DNA of 64,000 bases from Burkholderia sp. WSM2230 (GTDB lineage Bacteria; Pseudomonadota; Gammaproteobacteria; Burkholderiales; Burkholderiaceae): positions 750 to 64,749 of the forward strand of contig NZ_AXAJ01000007.1 of the NCBI RefSeq assembly GCF_000472445.1, read 5' to 3'. The notes beneath the pieces are model-generated. The model was not told where the DNA came from. It ran no database searches and saw only the letters and a program-made list of their open reading frames with translations. Shown piece after piece: positions 16,888-25,047 of the stretch (positions within the stretch are counted from its first letter, which is position 1; each line of letters opens with the position of its first letter). The translations under genes were made by a program, and so were the position numbers.

Positions 16888-17271
16888 GTGAATGTGCAAT
16901 TGAACCATACCATTGTCTGGTGCCGCGACAAGCGGGCGTCGACGCTGTTTATTCAGGACATTCTGGAACTGCCGGCTCCAATTCCGTTTGGGGAAATGCT
17001 GGTTGTGCAGATGGCCAACGACGTGTCGCTGGATTTCTTCGATAGCCATGAACCGATTTCCTCGCAGCACTACGCGTTTCTGATCAGCGACGAAGAATTC
17101 GAGCGGGCGTTCGCGCGAATTCGCGAGCGAGGTATTCAATATTGGGCCGACCCCGGCAAACAGCGTATGGGTGAGACCTACTTGCACAACGGTGGCCGCG
17201 GACTTTACTTCGACGATCCCAACGGTCATTTGCTCGAATTGATGACGCGGCCTTATAAAGTCGGCGGCTAG
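16888..17271 (+). CDS. VOC (glyoxalase/bleomycin resistance) superfamily protein
   Basis: A 127-residue single-domain VOC protein with two beta-alpha-beta-beta-beta modules. The first opens LNHTIVWCRDKRAS; the second ends GRGLYFDDPNGHLLELMTRPY, the usual metal-ligand strand with a glutamate. Likely metal ligands are H7 and the glutamate in LLELMT. The start is GTG 16888 after CACGGAGGCGCATC. Family members include dioxygenases, lyases and antibiotic-binding proteins, and the substrate is not evident. It stands alone after the LysR gene. Confidence 0.8.
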   Translation: MNVQLNHTIVWCRDKRASTLFIQDILELPAPIPFGEMLVVQMANDVSLDFFDSHEPISSQHYAFLISDEEFERAFARIRERGIQYWADPGKQRMGETYLHNGGRGLYFDDPNGHLLELMTRPYKVGG

Positions 17272-17304
17272 ATTTTCCCGTAGCGTGTGTGAGCGCGAGA
17301 TTTG

Positions 17305-17619
17305 TCACTGCATTGGCATTGCTTGCATTGCGGGCTCCTGGTTCATCTGCGCGCTCTGTTGTGCCGCTTGCATTGCGGCGAGTTTTCTTTCGGCTTCCTG
17401 AATGTCGGCCGGATACTCGCTGTCGTCGCCGCGCGACGGTGTGTATCCGGCGGCTTCGAGTTCTTCGAGTTCATGCATGACTTCGGCGCGTGTCAGGGGA
17501 TGACTGGCCTCGGGCGATGCTTGCGCACGTGCCCATGTCGAACTGAGCACGAGCGCAACAGTGGAAACAAGGGTGAAGAACGCGCGGCACGACGCGCGCT
17601 TTGCATGACTTTCTTTCAT
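17305..17619 (-). CDS. DUF4148 family secreted protein
   Basis: A 104-residue precursor with a signal peptide (FFTLVSTVALVLSSTWARAQ) and the DUF4148 core HPLTRAEVMHELEELEAAGYTPSRGDDSEYPADIQEAE, given here as LTRAEVMHELEELEAAGYTP plus YPADIQEAERK. The family is nearly confined to Burkholderiales and has no known function. The ATG at 17619 follows AGGAGCAGTGCC. It lies just beyond the sensor kinase gene, and a second DUF4148 gene lies beyond the response regulator gene, so the two-component pair is flanked on both sides. Confidence 0.8.
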   Translation of the reverse strand: MKESHAKRASCRAFFTLVSTVALVLSSTWARAQASPEASHPLTRAEVMHELEELEAAGYTPSRGDDSEYPADIQEAERKLAAMQAAQQSAQMNQEPAMQAMPMQ

Positions 17620-17787
17620 GGCACTGCTCCTGGATGGGGATGTTCGAGCGGATCGTTCGAATGCGGTTTGCGTTCGATATGACGTGCTCTGCATCGGTAA
17701 ACCAGCGGCGGCGTTTTCTTATTCCCGCGACGTGTGTCCAGCGCCGCGCGAGTTTGTTTCAACAGCACATTCAGGTTCCAACAAAAT

Positions 17788-19128
17788 TTAGCCGACTTTC
17801 AAAAACCCGCTTACCGATGCAGTCAGGCCGCGCCCATCGGCGTTATTACGCAACGACAATACCAACTGCTGCCGCTGCGCAATGCGCGCGGCGATGGCAA
17901 GTCCGAGTCCGCTGCCCGTGCCCTTGGTGTGCTGGCCTCGATAAAAGCGATCCAGTACACGGTTGAGATCTTCTTCGGGAATGCCGGGGCCGGTGTCGGT
18001 GACTTCGAAGCCGTAGCGATCGCCGCTGCGGATTAACACGACATCCACCGTGCCGCCTTCAGGTGTGTAGCGGATCGCGTTATCGATGAGGTTGTTCAGC
18101 AACACGCTCACGCCGTGTGAGTCGGCGAGCACATTACACGCGTCGTCGTCTGTGACGGACGATCGGGATTCGAGGCCGAGGTCGATTTGCTTGTCGTCGG
18201 CAAGCAGCGAAAGATCGCCGACGGCCTGCTCCCCGATTTTTCGCAAGCTGACCACGGTGCCCGCGCTTGCTGATTCGGCGTCTTCGTGAGCGAGCGTCAA
18301 CAGTTGCTGCACGAGGCGAATGAGCCGGTTAAGGCGCCTGTCGATGCGTTCAAGCGTTTGTCCGTCGCCCTTCAGCGTGCCGTTCTTTTCCGCTGCCTGC
18401 AATTGCAGCTTCAATGCCGCGAGCGGCGAACGAAGCTCATGGGCTGCATCGGCGATAAACGTACGCTGCGCCGTTGACGCTACGTTAAGACGGTGTAGTA
18501 AATCGTTAAGCGCGTCCACCAGCGGGTGGATTTCAACGGGCACCTTGTCGTCCAGATGAATCGGTTCGAGCGAGTCGAGCGAACGTGTGCCGAGAAGACG
18601 CGACAGCGCGCCGATAGGTGCAAGACCTCTTCCTACCACAAACAGAACCAGCGCCACTGTCACCGGCATCAGCACGGCGAGCGGCCACAACGTGTGCAGC
18701 GCAAGGCGCAACGCCAACGCGTCGCGTACTGAAACCGGCTGCGCGACCTGCACGAAGCGGTCGGGTTGTTGCAGCCCCAACACGCGCCAATGCATCTCGC
18801 TGCGCTCAATTGTGCGGATACCTTCGGGCATGCGTGCAAGGACAGGCGCCTGCCGCGAGTGATAGACGAGTGCGCCCGACTGGTCCCAGATCTCGATCAG
18901 GATGAGGTCGTCGGAAATGCTCTCGAATTGCGGACCTTTTTTTGGATCGACGGCTTCCGCGGTCTCGATGTTCTTCGGCAACGACAACGCAACCGTGCGC
19001 AGTTCGTAGTCGAATAGCTCGCTCGCTTCCTCGCGCGCGGTGTGAAAGATGCCAAACGCGGCCACCGCCGAAGCTGCTGCGAGGCCGCAAATCAGCCAGC
19101 CGAGCAGCCAGCGGCGAATCGAAGTCAC
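17788..19128 (-). CDS. Sensor histidine kinase (QseC/PmrB-like)
   Basis: A 446-residue inner-membrane kinase. Membrane helices lie at about 8-30 and 155-178, enclosing a periplasmic sensor of about 125 residues. The phosphoacceptor histidine is in DAAHELRSPLAALK, the N-box is NNLIDNAIRYTPEGG, and G-boxes read DTGPGIPEED and GSGLGLAIAARIA. The start is a GTG that overlaps the stop of the response regulator gene (GTGA), so the two are coupled. The kinase should phosphorylate the regulator at 19125-19787. The signal is unknown. Confidence 0.9.
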   Translation of the reverse strand: MTSIRRWLLGWLICGLAAASAVAAFGIFHTAREEASELFDYELRTVALSLPKNIETAEAVDPKKGPQFESISDDLILIEIWDQSGALVYHSRQAPVLARMPEGIRTIERSEMHWRVLGLQQPDRFVQVAQPVSVRDALALRLALHTLWPLAVLMPVTVALVLFVVGRGLAPIGALSRLLGTRSLDSLEPIHLDDKVPVEIHPLVDALNDLLHRLNVASTAQRTFIADAAHELRSPLAALKLQLQAAEKNGTLKGDGQTLERIDRRLNRLIRLVQQLLTLAHEDAESASAGTVVSLRKIGEQAVGDLSLLADDKQIDLGLESRSSVTDDDACNVLADSHGVSVLLNNLIDNAIRYTPEGGTVDVVLIRSGDRYGFEVTDTGPGIPEEDLNRVLDRFYRGQHTKGTGSGLGLAIAARIAQRQQLVLSLRNNADGRGLTASVSGFLKVG

Positions 19129-19787
19129 TCACACCTCTTCAGGCGATAGCCGACGCCACGTACCGTCACGATCTGCTCCGCGCCGATCTTGCGTCGCAAA
19201 CTATGCACATGCACTTCTATTGTGTTGCTGCCGACTTCCTCGCCCCAGCCATATAGCTTGTCTTCCAGTTCTGCCTTGGTGAAGACACGTGACGGCGCTT
19301 CAATGAGTGCATGCAGTAGGGCAAATTCGCGCTGCACGAGTGGCACGAGCGCGCCTTCTTTCGTCACTTCATGAGCAGCGGGATCCAGCGTGAGTTCGCC
19401 GTGCGTATAGACGGGGTGCTTCTGTCCCGTGCGACGTCGCGACAACGCACGCACTCGCGCGGCCAGTTCGTTGAGATCGAATGGCTTGACCAGATAGTCG
19501 TCCGCGCCGGCGTCGAGTCCGCGAATGCGCTCGTTCACCGCATCGCGCGCGGTAAGGATGATGACGGGCGCCGCGCCGCCCTGGCTGCGATAGGCATTGA
19601 GCACGTCGATGCCATCTTTGCGAGGCAGGCCGAGGTCGAGCAGCACCAGGTCGTACACGCCGTTGCCGAGCGAAAGCTCGGCGGCCCGGCCGTCCTGTGC
19701 CCAGTCGATAGCATAGCCTTCGCGACGCATCGAATCGAGCACCGGCTCCGCAATCATTTCATCGTCTTCTACGAGAAGCAGACGCAT
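19125..19787 (-). CDS. OmpR-family response regulator (QseB/PmrA-like)
   Basis: A 220-residue regulator. The receiver domain starts MRLLLVEDDEMIAEPV; the acidic pocket is E8, D9 and the phosphoacceptor aspartate in LVLLDLGLP near residue 51, and the switch lysine is in DYLVKPFDL. The winged helix (residues about 125-218) contains GSNTIEVHVHSLRRKIG and VRGVGYRLKR. I chose ATG 19787 after GGGGGATGCC. A TTAAG-type direct repeat upstream (19833-19849) suggests autoregulation, as known for QseB and PmrA. The divergent and nearby genes carry the same repeat. Confidence 0.9.
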   Translation of the reverse strand: MRLLLVEDDEMIAEPVLDSMRREGYAIDWAQDGRAAELSLGNGVYDLVLLDLGLPRKDGIDVLNAYRSQGGAAPVIILTARDAVNERIRGLDAGADDYLVKPFDLNELAARVRALSRRRTGQKHPVYTHGELTLDPAAHEVTKEGALVPLVQREFALLHALIEAPSRVFTKAELEDKLYGWGEEVGSNTIEVHVHSLRRKIGAEQIVTVRGVGYRLKRCE

Positions 19788-19832
19788 GGCATCCCCCGCG
19801 TTGTCGTTATTCTGCATTGTCGCGCAGTTGAG

Positions 19833-19849
19833 GTTAACGCTTCCTTAAG
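19833..19849. promoter_or_regulatory. TTAAG-type direct repeat upstream of the response regulator gene
   Basis: GTTAAC, five bases, then CTTAAG. This matches the known PmrA/QseB-type arrangement of two TTAA half sites in the same orientation, about 11 bases apart, in front of the regulator's own gene. Confidence 0.5.
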
Positions 19850-19883
19850 TGCTCGCGAGGCATGCAATGCATGTACGGACGCA

Positions 19884-20195
19884 TCAATGATGCGCAAACA
19901 GATCTGTCTTTGCGCCTGACGCTGACGACACGCCATGAAGAGGTACCATTCGCGATTCCGACGATCCGCTGTTTTGCGTGCCATAGCCGCCTGTGTCGGC
20001 GGATTGATCGTGGCGCGCGGCTTGCTGCGAATCGGGGTAATCCAGTTTCGGGTTCATGCGATGGTCGCGAGCCGCTTGCGCGCTTTGCACCCTCACGTCC
20101 GCGCGGGTGAGGGGGCTGCTCGCCGTCTGCGCAAAGCCCACAGCGGGCAGGACAGCTGCGATGGCGAGGATGCTGGTGAGCAATAGACGTTTCAT
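19884..20195 (-). CDS. DUF4148 family secreted protein
   Basis: A 103-residue precursor with a signal peptide (LLLTSILAIAAVLPAVGFAQ) followed by SPLTRADVRVQSAQAARDH and YPDSQQAARHDQ. The short region after the signal peptide matches the start of DUF4148 (LTRAxV) but the tail is divergent and polar. It sits between the response regulator gene and the divergent COG4705 gene, with two direct repeats for the regulator upstream (20271-20331). Function is unknown; regulation by the adjacent two-component system is inferred. Confidence 0.72.
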   Translation of the reverse strand: MKRLLLTSILAIAAVLPAVGFAQTASSPLTRADVRVQSAQAARDHRMNPKLDYPDSQQAARHDQSADTGGYGTQNSGSSESRMVPLHGVSSASGAKTDLFAHH

Positions 20196-20270
20196 GTTGA
20201 TTTCTCCGTTCCGGTTTCGACTACGACGTCGCGAAAGTTACGACGTACCGCTTCACAGTAAGCATCCAGG

Positions 20271-20346
20271 CTTAACGGACGCTTAGCCGGTTCCCGCTTG
20301 GTCAACGTCATGCCCTTAAGCAACCGTTAAGCTCTCGCGTATAGAT
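20271..20346. promoter_or_regulatory. Two TTAAG-type direct repeats and a -10 box in a divergent promoter region
   Basis: CTTAAC-GGACG-CTTAGC lies at 20271-20287 and CTTAAG-CAACC-GTTAAG at 20315-20331. The second ends eight bases before TATAGA (20340-20345), where a -35 box would be, the position expected for class II activation of the COG4705 gene. Both fit the half-site spacing of PmrA/QseB boxes. Binding is inferred from the neighbouring regulator. Confidence 0.5.
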
Positions 20347-20383
20347 TGACGTGCCAATGAAATGACGACGAAGGAGCAAAGTG

Positions 20384-21172
20384 ATGGACGACAGCCTGAA
20401 GAACTTCACTGAAGACGCTGTCAGCAAAGTGCCGCAAGTGACGTTGGGTTTCTGGATCATCAAGGTCGCGGCGACCACGCTGGGAGAAACCGGTGGGGAC
20501 TGGGTATCCATGTCGCTGAATCTCGGATACCTGATCGGTTCCGCCATCTTTCTCGTGTTCTTCATCGCGCTTGTTTCCGCGCAGATCAAGGCGCGCGATT
20601 TTCTTCCGTTTCTCTATTGGGCAACCATCATCGCAACGACGACGCTTGGCACCACCATGGCCGACTTCGCGGATAGGTCGCTCGGCATCGGCTATCCAGG
20701 CGGCGTCGCTGTAGTCGTTGCATTGCTCGCGGCGAGTCTTGCGGTCTGGTATCGCTCGGAAGGCACGGTCTCCGTGCAAAGCGTCGTCACCGCAAAAGCG
20801 GAATGGTTTTACTGGATCACGATCCTGTTCTCGCAAACGCTCGGCACGGCGCTCGGCGATTGGGTCGCGGGCCAAGATCGCGGCGGGCTCGGCGTCGGCT
20901 ACGAATATGGCGCGATGATCTTCGGCGGGGGCTTGCTCGTCGTGGCGATTCTGTATTTCTGGTCGCGCGTGTCGCACACGGCGCTCTTCTGGGCCGCGTT
21001 CATCCTGACGCGTCCGCTTGGTGCGACGCTCGGCGATCTGCTCGACAAGCCGGTTACCGAGGGAGGACTGCACATGAGCCGCCTATACGCTTCGGGCATC
21101 CTGCTTGTATTTATCGTCGCGTGTATCACGTTGCTGCCGCAGCGCTCAGCAAAACGCGAGCCGGCCCTGTGA
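20384..21172 (+). CDS. COG4705/DUF347 repeat membrane protein
   Basis: A 262-residue integral membrane protein with about eight helices built as four related units. Each unit has a lysine or arginine near its start and a TLG(E/T)xxGD-type motif: TTLGETGGDW, TTLGTTMADF, TLGTALGDW and RPLGATLGDL. This is the four-fold repeat of the uncharacterised DUF347 family. The regularly placed acidic residues in membrane segments suggest cation handling, but no activity is established. ATG 20384 is preferred to GTG 20381; AAGGAG lies upstream. A TTAAG-type box and -10 element precede it, linking it to the two-component system. Confidence 0.82.
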   Translation: MDDSLKNFTEDAVSKVPQVTLGFWIIKVAATTLGETGGDWVSMSLNLGYLIGSAIFLVFFIALVSAQIKARDFLPFLYWATIIATTTLGTTMADFADRSLGIGYPGGVAVVVALLAASLAVWYRSEGTVSVQSVVTAKAEWFYWITILFSQTLGTALGDWVAGQDRGGLGVGYEYGAMIFGGGLLVVAILYFWSRVSHTALFWAAFILTRPLGATLGDLLDKPVTEGGLHMSRLYASGILLVFIVACITLLPQRSAKREPAL

Positions 21173-21199
21173 CGATGCGCCCGACGCGACGCAAACAAA

Positions 21200-21228
21200 A
21201 AAATGCCCCTGAAAAACAGGGGCATTTT
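21200..21228. terminator. Bidirectional rho-independent terminator
   Basis: AAAATGCCCCTG, five-base A loop, CAGGGGCATTTT: a 12-bp perfect stem with A and T runs on both sides. It lies between the convergent COG4705 and porin genes and can stop transcription from both. Confidence 0.88.
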
Positions 21229-21278
21229 CACATTTCAGACCGTCTACGACAAAACCCTCGCGGGTTCTGGATCCGCGT

Positions 21279-22442
21279 TTAGAACTTGTGGCGAATGCCG
21301 ACGCGGAATGCCAACTGATTGTCCGCGCCCGTGCCCGAAGTGTTGAAGTAGCTCGTGCTCGAACCGATCTGCGCCTGCAGGTCCTGCGTGCCGTTGCGGC
21401 CCGCCGCGATCTGATAGATGCCGAGCGCGTACACGTCGGTACGCTTGCTCAGCGCATAGTCGACGCTCAGGTCGACCTGGTTCCAGTGGCCGCGGTTCGC
21501 GTTGCTCAAGTGCATGTACGTGTAGCCCGCACCAGCCGTGAGTGCCGGCGTGAACGCGTACTTAGCGCCCGCTTCATACGCGGCGAACGTGGTCGCGCCG
21601 CCCGTGATCGGTGCAAGGCGCGTGTTCGTGTACAACGCCCACAGCGTCGCAGCGGCGATCGTGTAACGGCCGCCCACGCCGAACGTGCGCAGATCGCGGA
21701 TATTGCCCGTCGTCACATTCGCGATGGTCGTCGAGAATGCGGGAGTGGCCTGGCTCGGATAGCGGATGTCGGTGTATGCCGCGCCCACGCCGAACGGACC
21801 GTTCGCGTAGTTCAAACCAAAGCTGTAAGCACGCGACGAACCCGCGACCGGCGCGGCGGTCGTGCCCGTTGCCGGCGCGCCAGCAAATGCGCCGGCCTGG
21901 TTCGAGAAGCCATACATTGCGCCGAAGGTCAGGCCCGCGAAATTCGCGCTGCTGAACTTGACCGCATTGTTGATACGGCTCGACGTCAACTGGTCGATGT
22001 CGTTGATGTGATACGCGTAGTTGCCTGCAACCGTCTGACCGCCGGTCGAGTAGCTTCCGCCGAGGTAATCGGTCGAGAACGAGTACTGGCGGCCGAACGT
22101 CAGCGAGCCGACATTGTTCTGCGACAGACCCACATACGCCTGGCGGCCGAACATCGCGCCACCCTGGCCGAGCGTGCCGTTACCGCTGTTAAAGCCGTTT
22201 TCCAACACGAACAGCGCCTTCAGGCCGCCACCCAGATCTTCCGTGCCGCGCAGGCCCCAACGGCTGCCTTGAGCGACGCCATCGTCGTACTTGAAGAGGT
22301 TGTCGTGACCGGTGGTGGTCTTCGAGTTGTTTACGTAGCTGATACCGGCATCGATCACGCCATACAGCGAGACGCTGCTTTGTGCGTGTGCTGCGCTTGC
22401 GAAGACTGCGAGGGTAGCGGCGGTCAGTAGTTTCTTGTTCAA
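21279..22442 (-). CDS. Outer-membrane porin, Gram-negative general porin family (Burkholderia type)
   Basis: A 387-residue precursor. The signal peptide MNKKLLTAATLAVFASAAHA is followed by QSSVSLYGVIDAGISYVNNS, the typical first strand of OmpC-like porins in Burkholderiales. Further hallmarks are SRWGLRGTEDLGGGLKALF, GRQAYVGLSQNNVGSLTFGRQ and the C-terminal beta signal ending in RVGIRHKF with a final phenylalanine. It should form a 16-stranded trimeric diffusion channel. It is transcribed alone, with a long AT-rich upstream region and a strong terminator. Confidence 0.92.
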   Translation of the reverse strand: MNKKLLTAATLAVFASAAHAQSSVSLYGVIDAGISYVNNSKTTTGHDNLFKYDDGVAQGSRWGLRGTEDLGGGLKALFVLENGFNSGNGTLGQGGAMFGRQAYVGLSQNNVGSLTFGRQYSFSTDYLGGSYSTGGQTVAGNYAYHINDIDQLTSSRINNAVKFSSANFAGLTFGAMYGFSNQAGAFAGAPATGTTAAPVAGSSRAYSFGLNYANGPFGVGAAYTDIRYPSQATPAFSTTIANVTTGNIRDLRTFGVGGRYTIAAATLWALYTNTRLAPITGGATTFAAYEAGAKYAFTPALTAGAGYTYMHLSNANRGHWNQVDLSVDYALSKRTDVYALGIYQIAAGRNGTQDLQAQIGSSTSYFNTSGTGADNQLAFRVGIRHKF

Positions 22443-22746
22443 AACATTCTCCGATTAAAAATTGGGCGATCGCGGCGCCGTGCTCTTTGGTAAGGTCGCG
22501 CGATGGCCCGAAATTTAAGGGAACGCTGAGTAAGGTATGTGACACGTGCATTCATTTTGAAATGTGTCGCGCATACGCCACAGTGAGTGATTTCGGACGA
22601 AGTATTGCGCGGCATTCCGGGCTGGATCGCGTGCATAAGCTTTTTCGGGTTCGTCCATATATGCGTGTGAAAAACGATTGGTTCAGACCTCCGCCGCCGC
22701 GTGCGACGATGCGCGCCTATCAATACAACCGTTTATGGGGAAACGC
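22443..22746. other. Divergent intergenic region, porin / MetQ-like gene
   Basis: About 300 bases of mixed composition with no gene that I can support. It must contain the promoters of the porin gene (minus) and the binding protein gene (plus). I do not see a clear operator or hairpin. Confidence 0.4.
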
Positions 22747-23562
22747 ATGCAACGCCGGATCATTATCAGAAGTCTGCTTACCTTGGCGAGCGCCGCCGCT
22801 CTTTCCTTGACGACAACGTTTGCGCATGCGGACGGCAAAGAACTCAAGGTCGGCACGATGAGCGGCCCGGATGCGCAAATCTGGTCGGTCGTGACAAAGG
22901 TGGCCGCGCGCGAAGGGCTAAACCTCAAAGTGATCGAGTTCAACGACTATGTGCAGCCGAACGCCGCATTGGACGCCGGCGATCTCGACGCCAACGGCTT
23001 TCAGCATCAGCCGTTTCTCGATAGCCAGATCAAGCAGCGCGGCTACAAGATCGTCAATGTGGGGCTGACGTATGTGTCGCCCATGGGCTTCTATTCGAAG
23101 AAGCTCAAATCGCTGAAGGATCTGCCGGAGGGCGCGAAGGTCGGCATACAGAACGATCTGTCCAACGGCAACCGCGCGTTGCTGCTGTTGCAGAAGTACG
23201 GCGTGATCAAGCTGAAGCCGGGCGTCGGCACGAATGGCGTCAATGCGACGCCGCTCGACGTCGCCGTGAATCCGAAGAAGATCAAACTGGTGGAACTGGA
23301 CGCCGCGCAACTGCCGCGCGCGCTGGGCGATCTCGATGCCGCGTCGATCAATACCGACTATGCCGTGAAGGCCGGCTTGCAACCGACCAAAGACGCAATT
23401 GCAATCGAAGACCTGAAAGGGCCTTACGCCAATCTGATCGCCGTGCGCGACCAGGACCGCAACCAGCCATGGGTGAAAAAACTGGTCGCGGCATATGAGT
23501 CCGATGAAGTGCGCAAGTACATCGACACGCAATTCAAAGGCGCAATCATTCCTGCGTTCTGA
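22747..23562 (+). CDS. MetQ/NlpA-family substrate-binding protein (methionine ABC type)
   Basis: A 271-residue periplasmic binding protein. After a signal peptide (SLLTLASAAALSLTTTFAHA) it reads ELKVGTMSGPDAQIW, then EFNDYVQPNAALDAGDLDAN and FQHQPFLD, the NlpA/MetQ family core for D/L-methionine. There is no lipobox cysteine, so it would be soluble rather than lipid-anchored, unlike most MetQ proteins. Start ATG 22747 follows GGGGAAACGC; ATG 22735 is an alternative. No metN or metI gene is adjacent, so it is an orphan that must work with a distant transporter. Confidence 0.83.
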   Translation: MQRRIIIRSLLTLASAAALSLTTTFAHADGKELKVGTMSGPDAQIWSVVTKVAAREGLNLKVIEFNDYVQPNAALDAGDLDANGFQHQPFLDSQIKQRGYKIVNVGLTYVSPMGFYSKKLKSLKDLPEGAKVGIQNDLSNGNRALLLLQKYGVIKLKPGVGTNGVNATPLDVAVNPKKIKLVELDAAQLPRALGDLDAASINTDYAVKAGLQPTKDAIAIEDLKGPYANLIAVRDQDRNQPWVKKLVAAYESDEVRKYIDTQFKGAIIPAF

Positions 23563-23629
23563 CGCCTGCTTCTGACGCCAGGTTTTGACGCCTGGTTTCG
23601 ATGCTTCGCGCTAGCGCAAAGCAAATGCG

Positions 23630-23659
23630 GAAGGCGCCTTTACGGCGCCTTCTTTATTT
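23630..23659 (+). terminator. Rho-independent terminator after the MetQ-like gene
   Basis: GAAGGCGCC, a five-base loop, GGCGCCTTC, then TTTATTT. It lies 68 bases after the stop, between convergent genes. Confidence 0.8.
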
Positions 23660-23671
23660 GCAATCGGCTAA

Positions 23672-24787
23672 TCAATTGCTCAACAGCGAGCCGCTTCTAA
23701 AGGCGGTCGCGCCGGCAATGCGTGCGAACTCGATTCCCGCGGTGGCAAAGCGCGTGAGGTGCCGCGCATACAGCACGCCGGCGACGCCGCTCTTCAACGT
23801 GACGACGCGGTCGGTCAGCGGATCGACGATGTCGGCGATTTCATGGCCTGCGTCGACCCATGTTCCCACTTCGCAGCGATACACCAGCACACCGCTGATG
23901 GGCGCCACGATCGGCTCGGCGCCGGCAAGCGGCGTGGCCGCGAATTCGAGCGGCGGCAACGGTGCCGCGGTGCCCTCGATCACGCCGCGCGAGGTCAGAT
24001 ATTCGATGATCGCCTGAGCGTCGCGCTCGGCGTACTCGTAAGACACCTCGCGCTGGCCGCGCAATTCGATAGTGACTGAAATGGAGCCGTTCGGAATCGG
24101 GAAACGCTCGCCGAAACGGCCGCGCAAATCGGACCAGCAGAAGCTGTGAATTTCGTCGAACGGATTGCCGACCGAGTTCAGCGCGAGCAGCGACGCCTTT
24201 GCTTCGAGGTAACACGCAAGCGGCTCGACTTCAGGCCACAGGTCCGGATTCGTGTACAGGTGCATGGCGGCTTCCCAGTCGCAATGCAGATCGAGCACCA
24301 CGTCCGCGTCGTAGGAGAGTTTTTGCAGCGCGAGACGTTGTGATTCGAGCTCGGTGGCGGGCTGTTGTGCGTCGAGAGCCTCGCGCATCGCAGTGCGGAT
24401 CGCCTTACGATTTGCGTCGATGTTATCGGTGAGGCGCTCTTCGATAACCGGCAACACCAGCGCGGACAGATCGTGGAAATTGCGGTTGAAGTTCTGCGCG
24501 GTATTGGTTTCAAAGCGTCCCGTCAGATGGCCGAGGAAGTGCTGGTTCAGACCGATCGGATTGGCCACCGGCACGATCACGACTTCGCCGCGCAGCTTGC
24601 CGGCCGTCTCGAGCGAGGCAAGCTTGCGGCGCAGTGCCCACGAAACGAGCATGCCCGGCAGTTCGTCGGCATGCAGGGACGACTGGATATAGATCTTCTG
24701 TCCGCCAGCCGGACCGTAATGAAAACTGGTCAGGCTGCGGGCAGTGCCGAGCGTCGGGGCAATCAGCGGATGGGATTGGGTTTGCAT
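23672..24787 (-). CDS. M14-like succinylglutamate desuccinylase/aspartoacylase family protein
   Basis: A 371-residue zinc-dependent amidohydrolase/deacylase of the AstE/ASPA type. Zinc ligands are visible as the histidine and glutamate of SSLHADELPG and the histidine of VVLDLHCDWEAA; PVANPIGLNQ and NFNRNF are further family blocks. A C-terminal barrel-like part (ISGVLVYRCEVGTWVDAGHE) matches AstE-type proteins. It likely removes an acyl group from an acylated amino acid in the cytoplasm. ATG 24787 begins the family-like region; the upstream extension is not supported. A basic amino acid binding protein gene lies next upstream, suggesting an arginine or ornithine derivative. Confidence 0.8.
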   Translation of the reverse strand: MQTQSHPLIAPTLGTARSLTSFHYGPAGGQKIYIQSSLHADELPGMLVSWALRRKLASLETAGKLRGEVVIVPVANPIGLNQHFLGHLTGRFETNTAQNFNRNFHDLSALVLPVIEERLTDNIDANRKAIRTAMREALDAQQPATELESQRLALQKLSYDADVVLDLHCDWEAAMHLYTNPDLWPEVEPLACYLEAKASLLALNSVGNPFDEIHSFCWSDLRGRFGERFPIPNGSISVTIELRGQREVSYEYAERDAQAIIEYLTSRGVIEGTAAPLPPLEFAATPLAGAEPIVAPISGVLVYRCEVGTWVDAGHEIADIVDPLTDRVVTLKSGVAGVLYARHLTRFATAGIEFARIAGATAFRSGSLLSN

Positions 24788-24944
24788 GGTTGTCGATTTC
24801 GCGGGGAAAGGCGGCGCGCCGCTATGTCGTTGATTACAGGGGGAAGCTTGCATGGCGCCAGTCGCCGGCAGCAAAACTTGCGGCAACCTGGCGGCACCTC
24901 GATCGCACGATCTTAGCCGATACGGCGAAACGCGTGTTTGGGGG

Positions 24945-24980
24945 CGTGAAACGAAACGGGCTCCGCGTGTGGCGGAGCCC
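24945..24980 (-). terminator. Terminator of the basic amino acid binding protein gene
   Basis: GGGCTCCGC and GCGGAGCCC (24958-24966 and 24972-24980) form a 9-bp stem with a five-base loop, followed on the minus strand by the T-rich GTTTCGTTTC. It lies about 70 bases past the stop at 25048. Confidence 0.7.
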
Positions 24981-25047
24981 GCTCCGGGGGGCCGTTCAGC
25001 GCGCCGCTAGACGCGTGGCGGGCCGCGTGGACACGTAGGCCGGCGTA

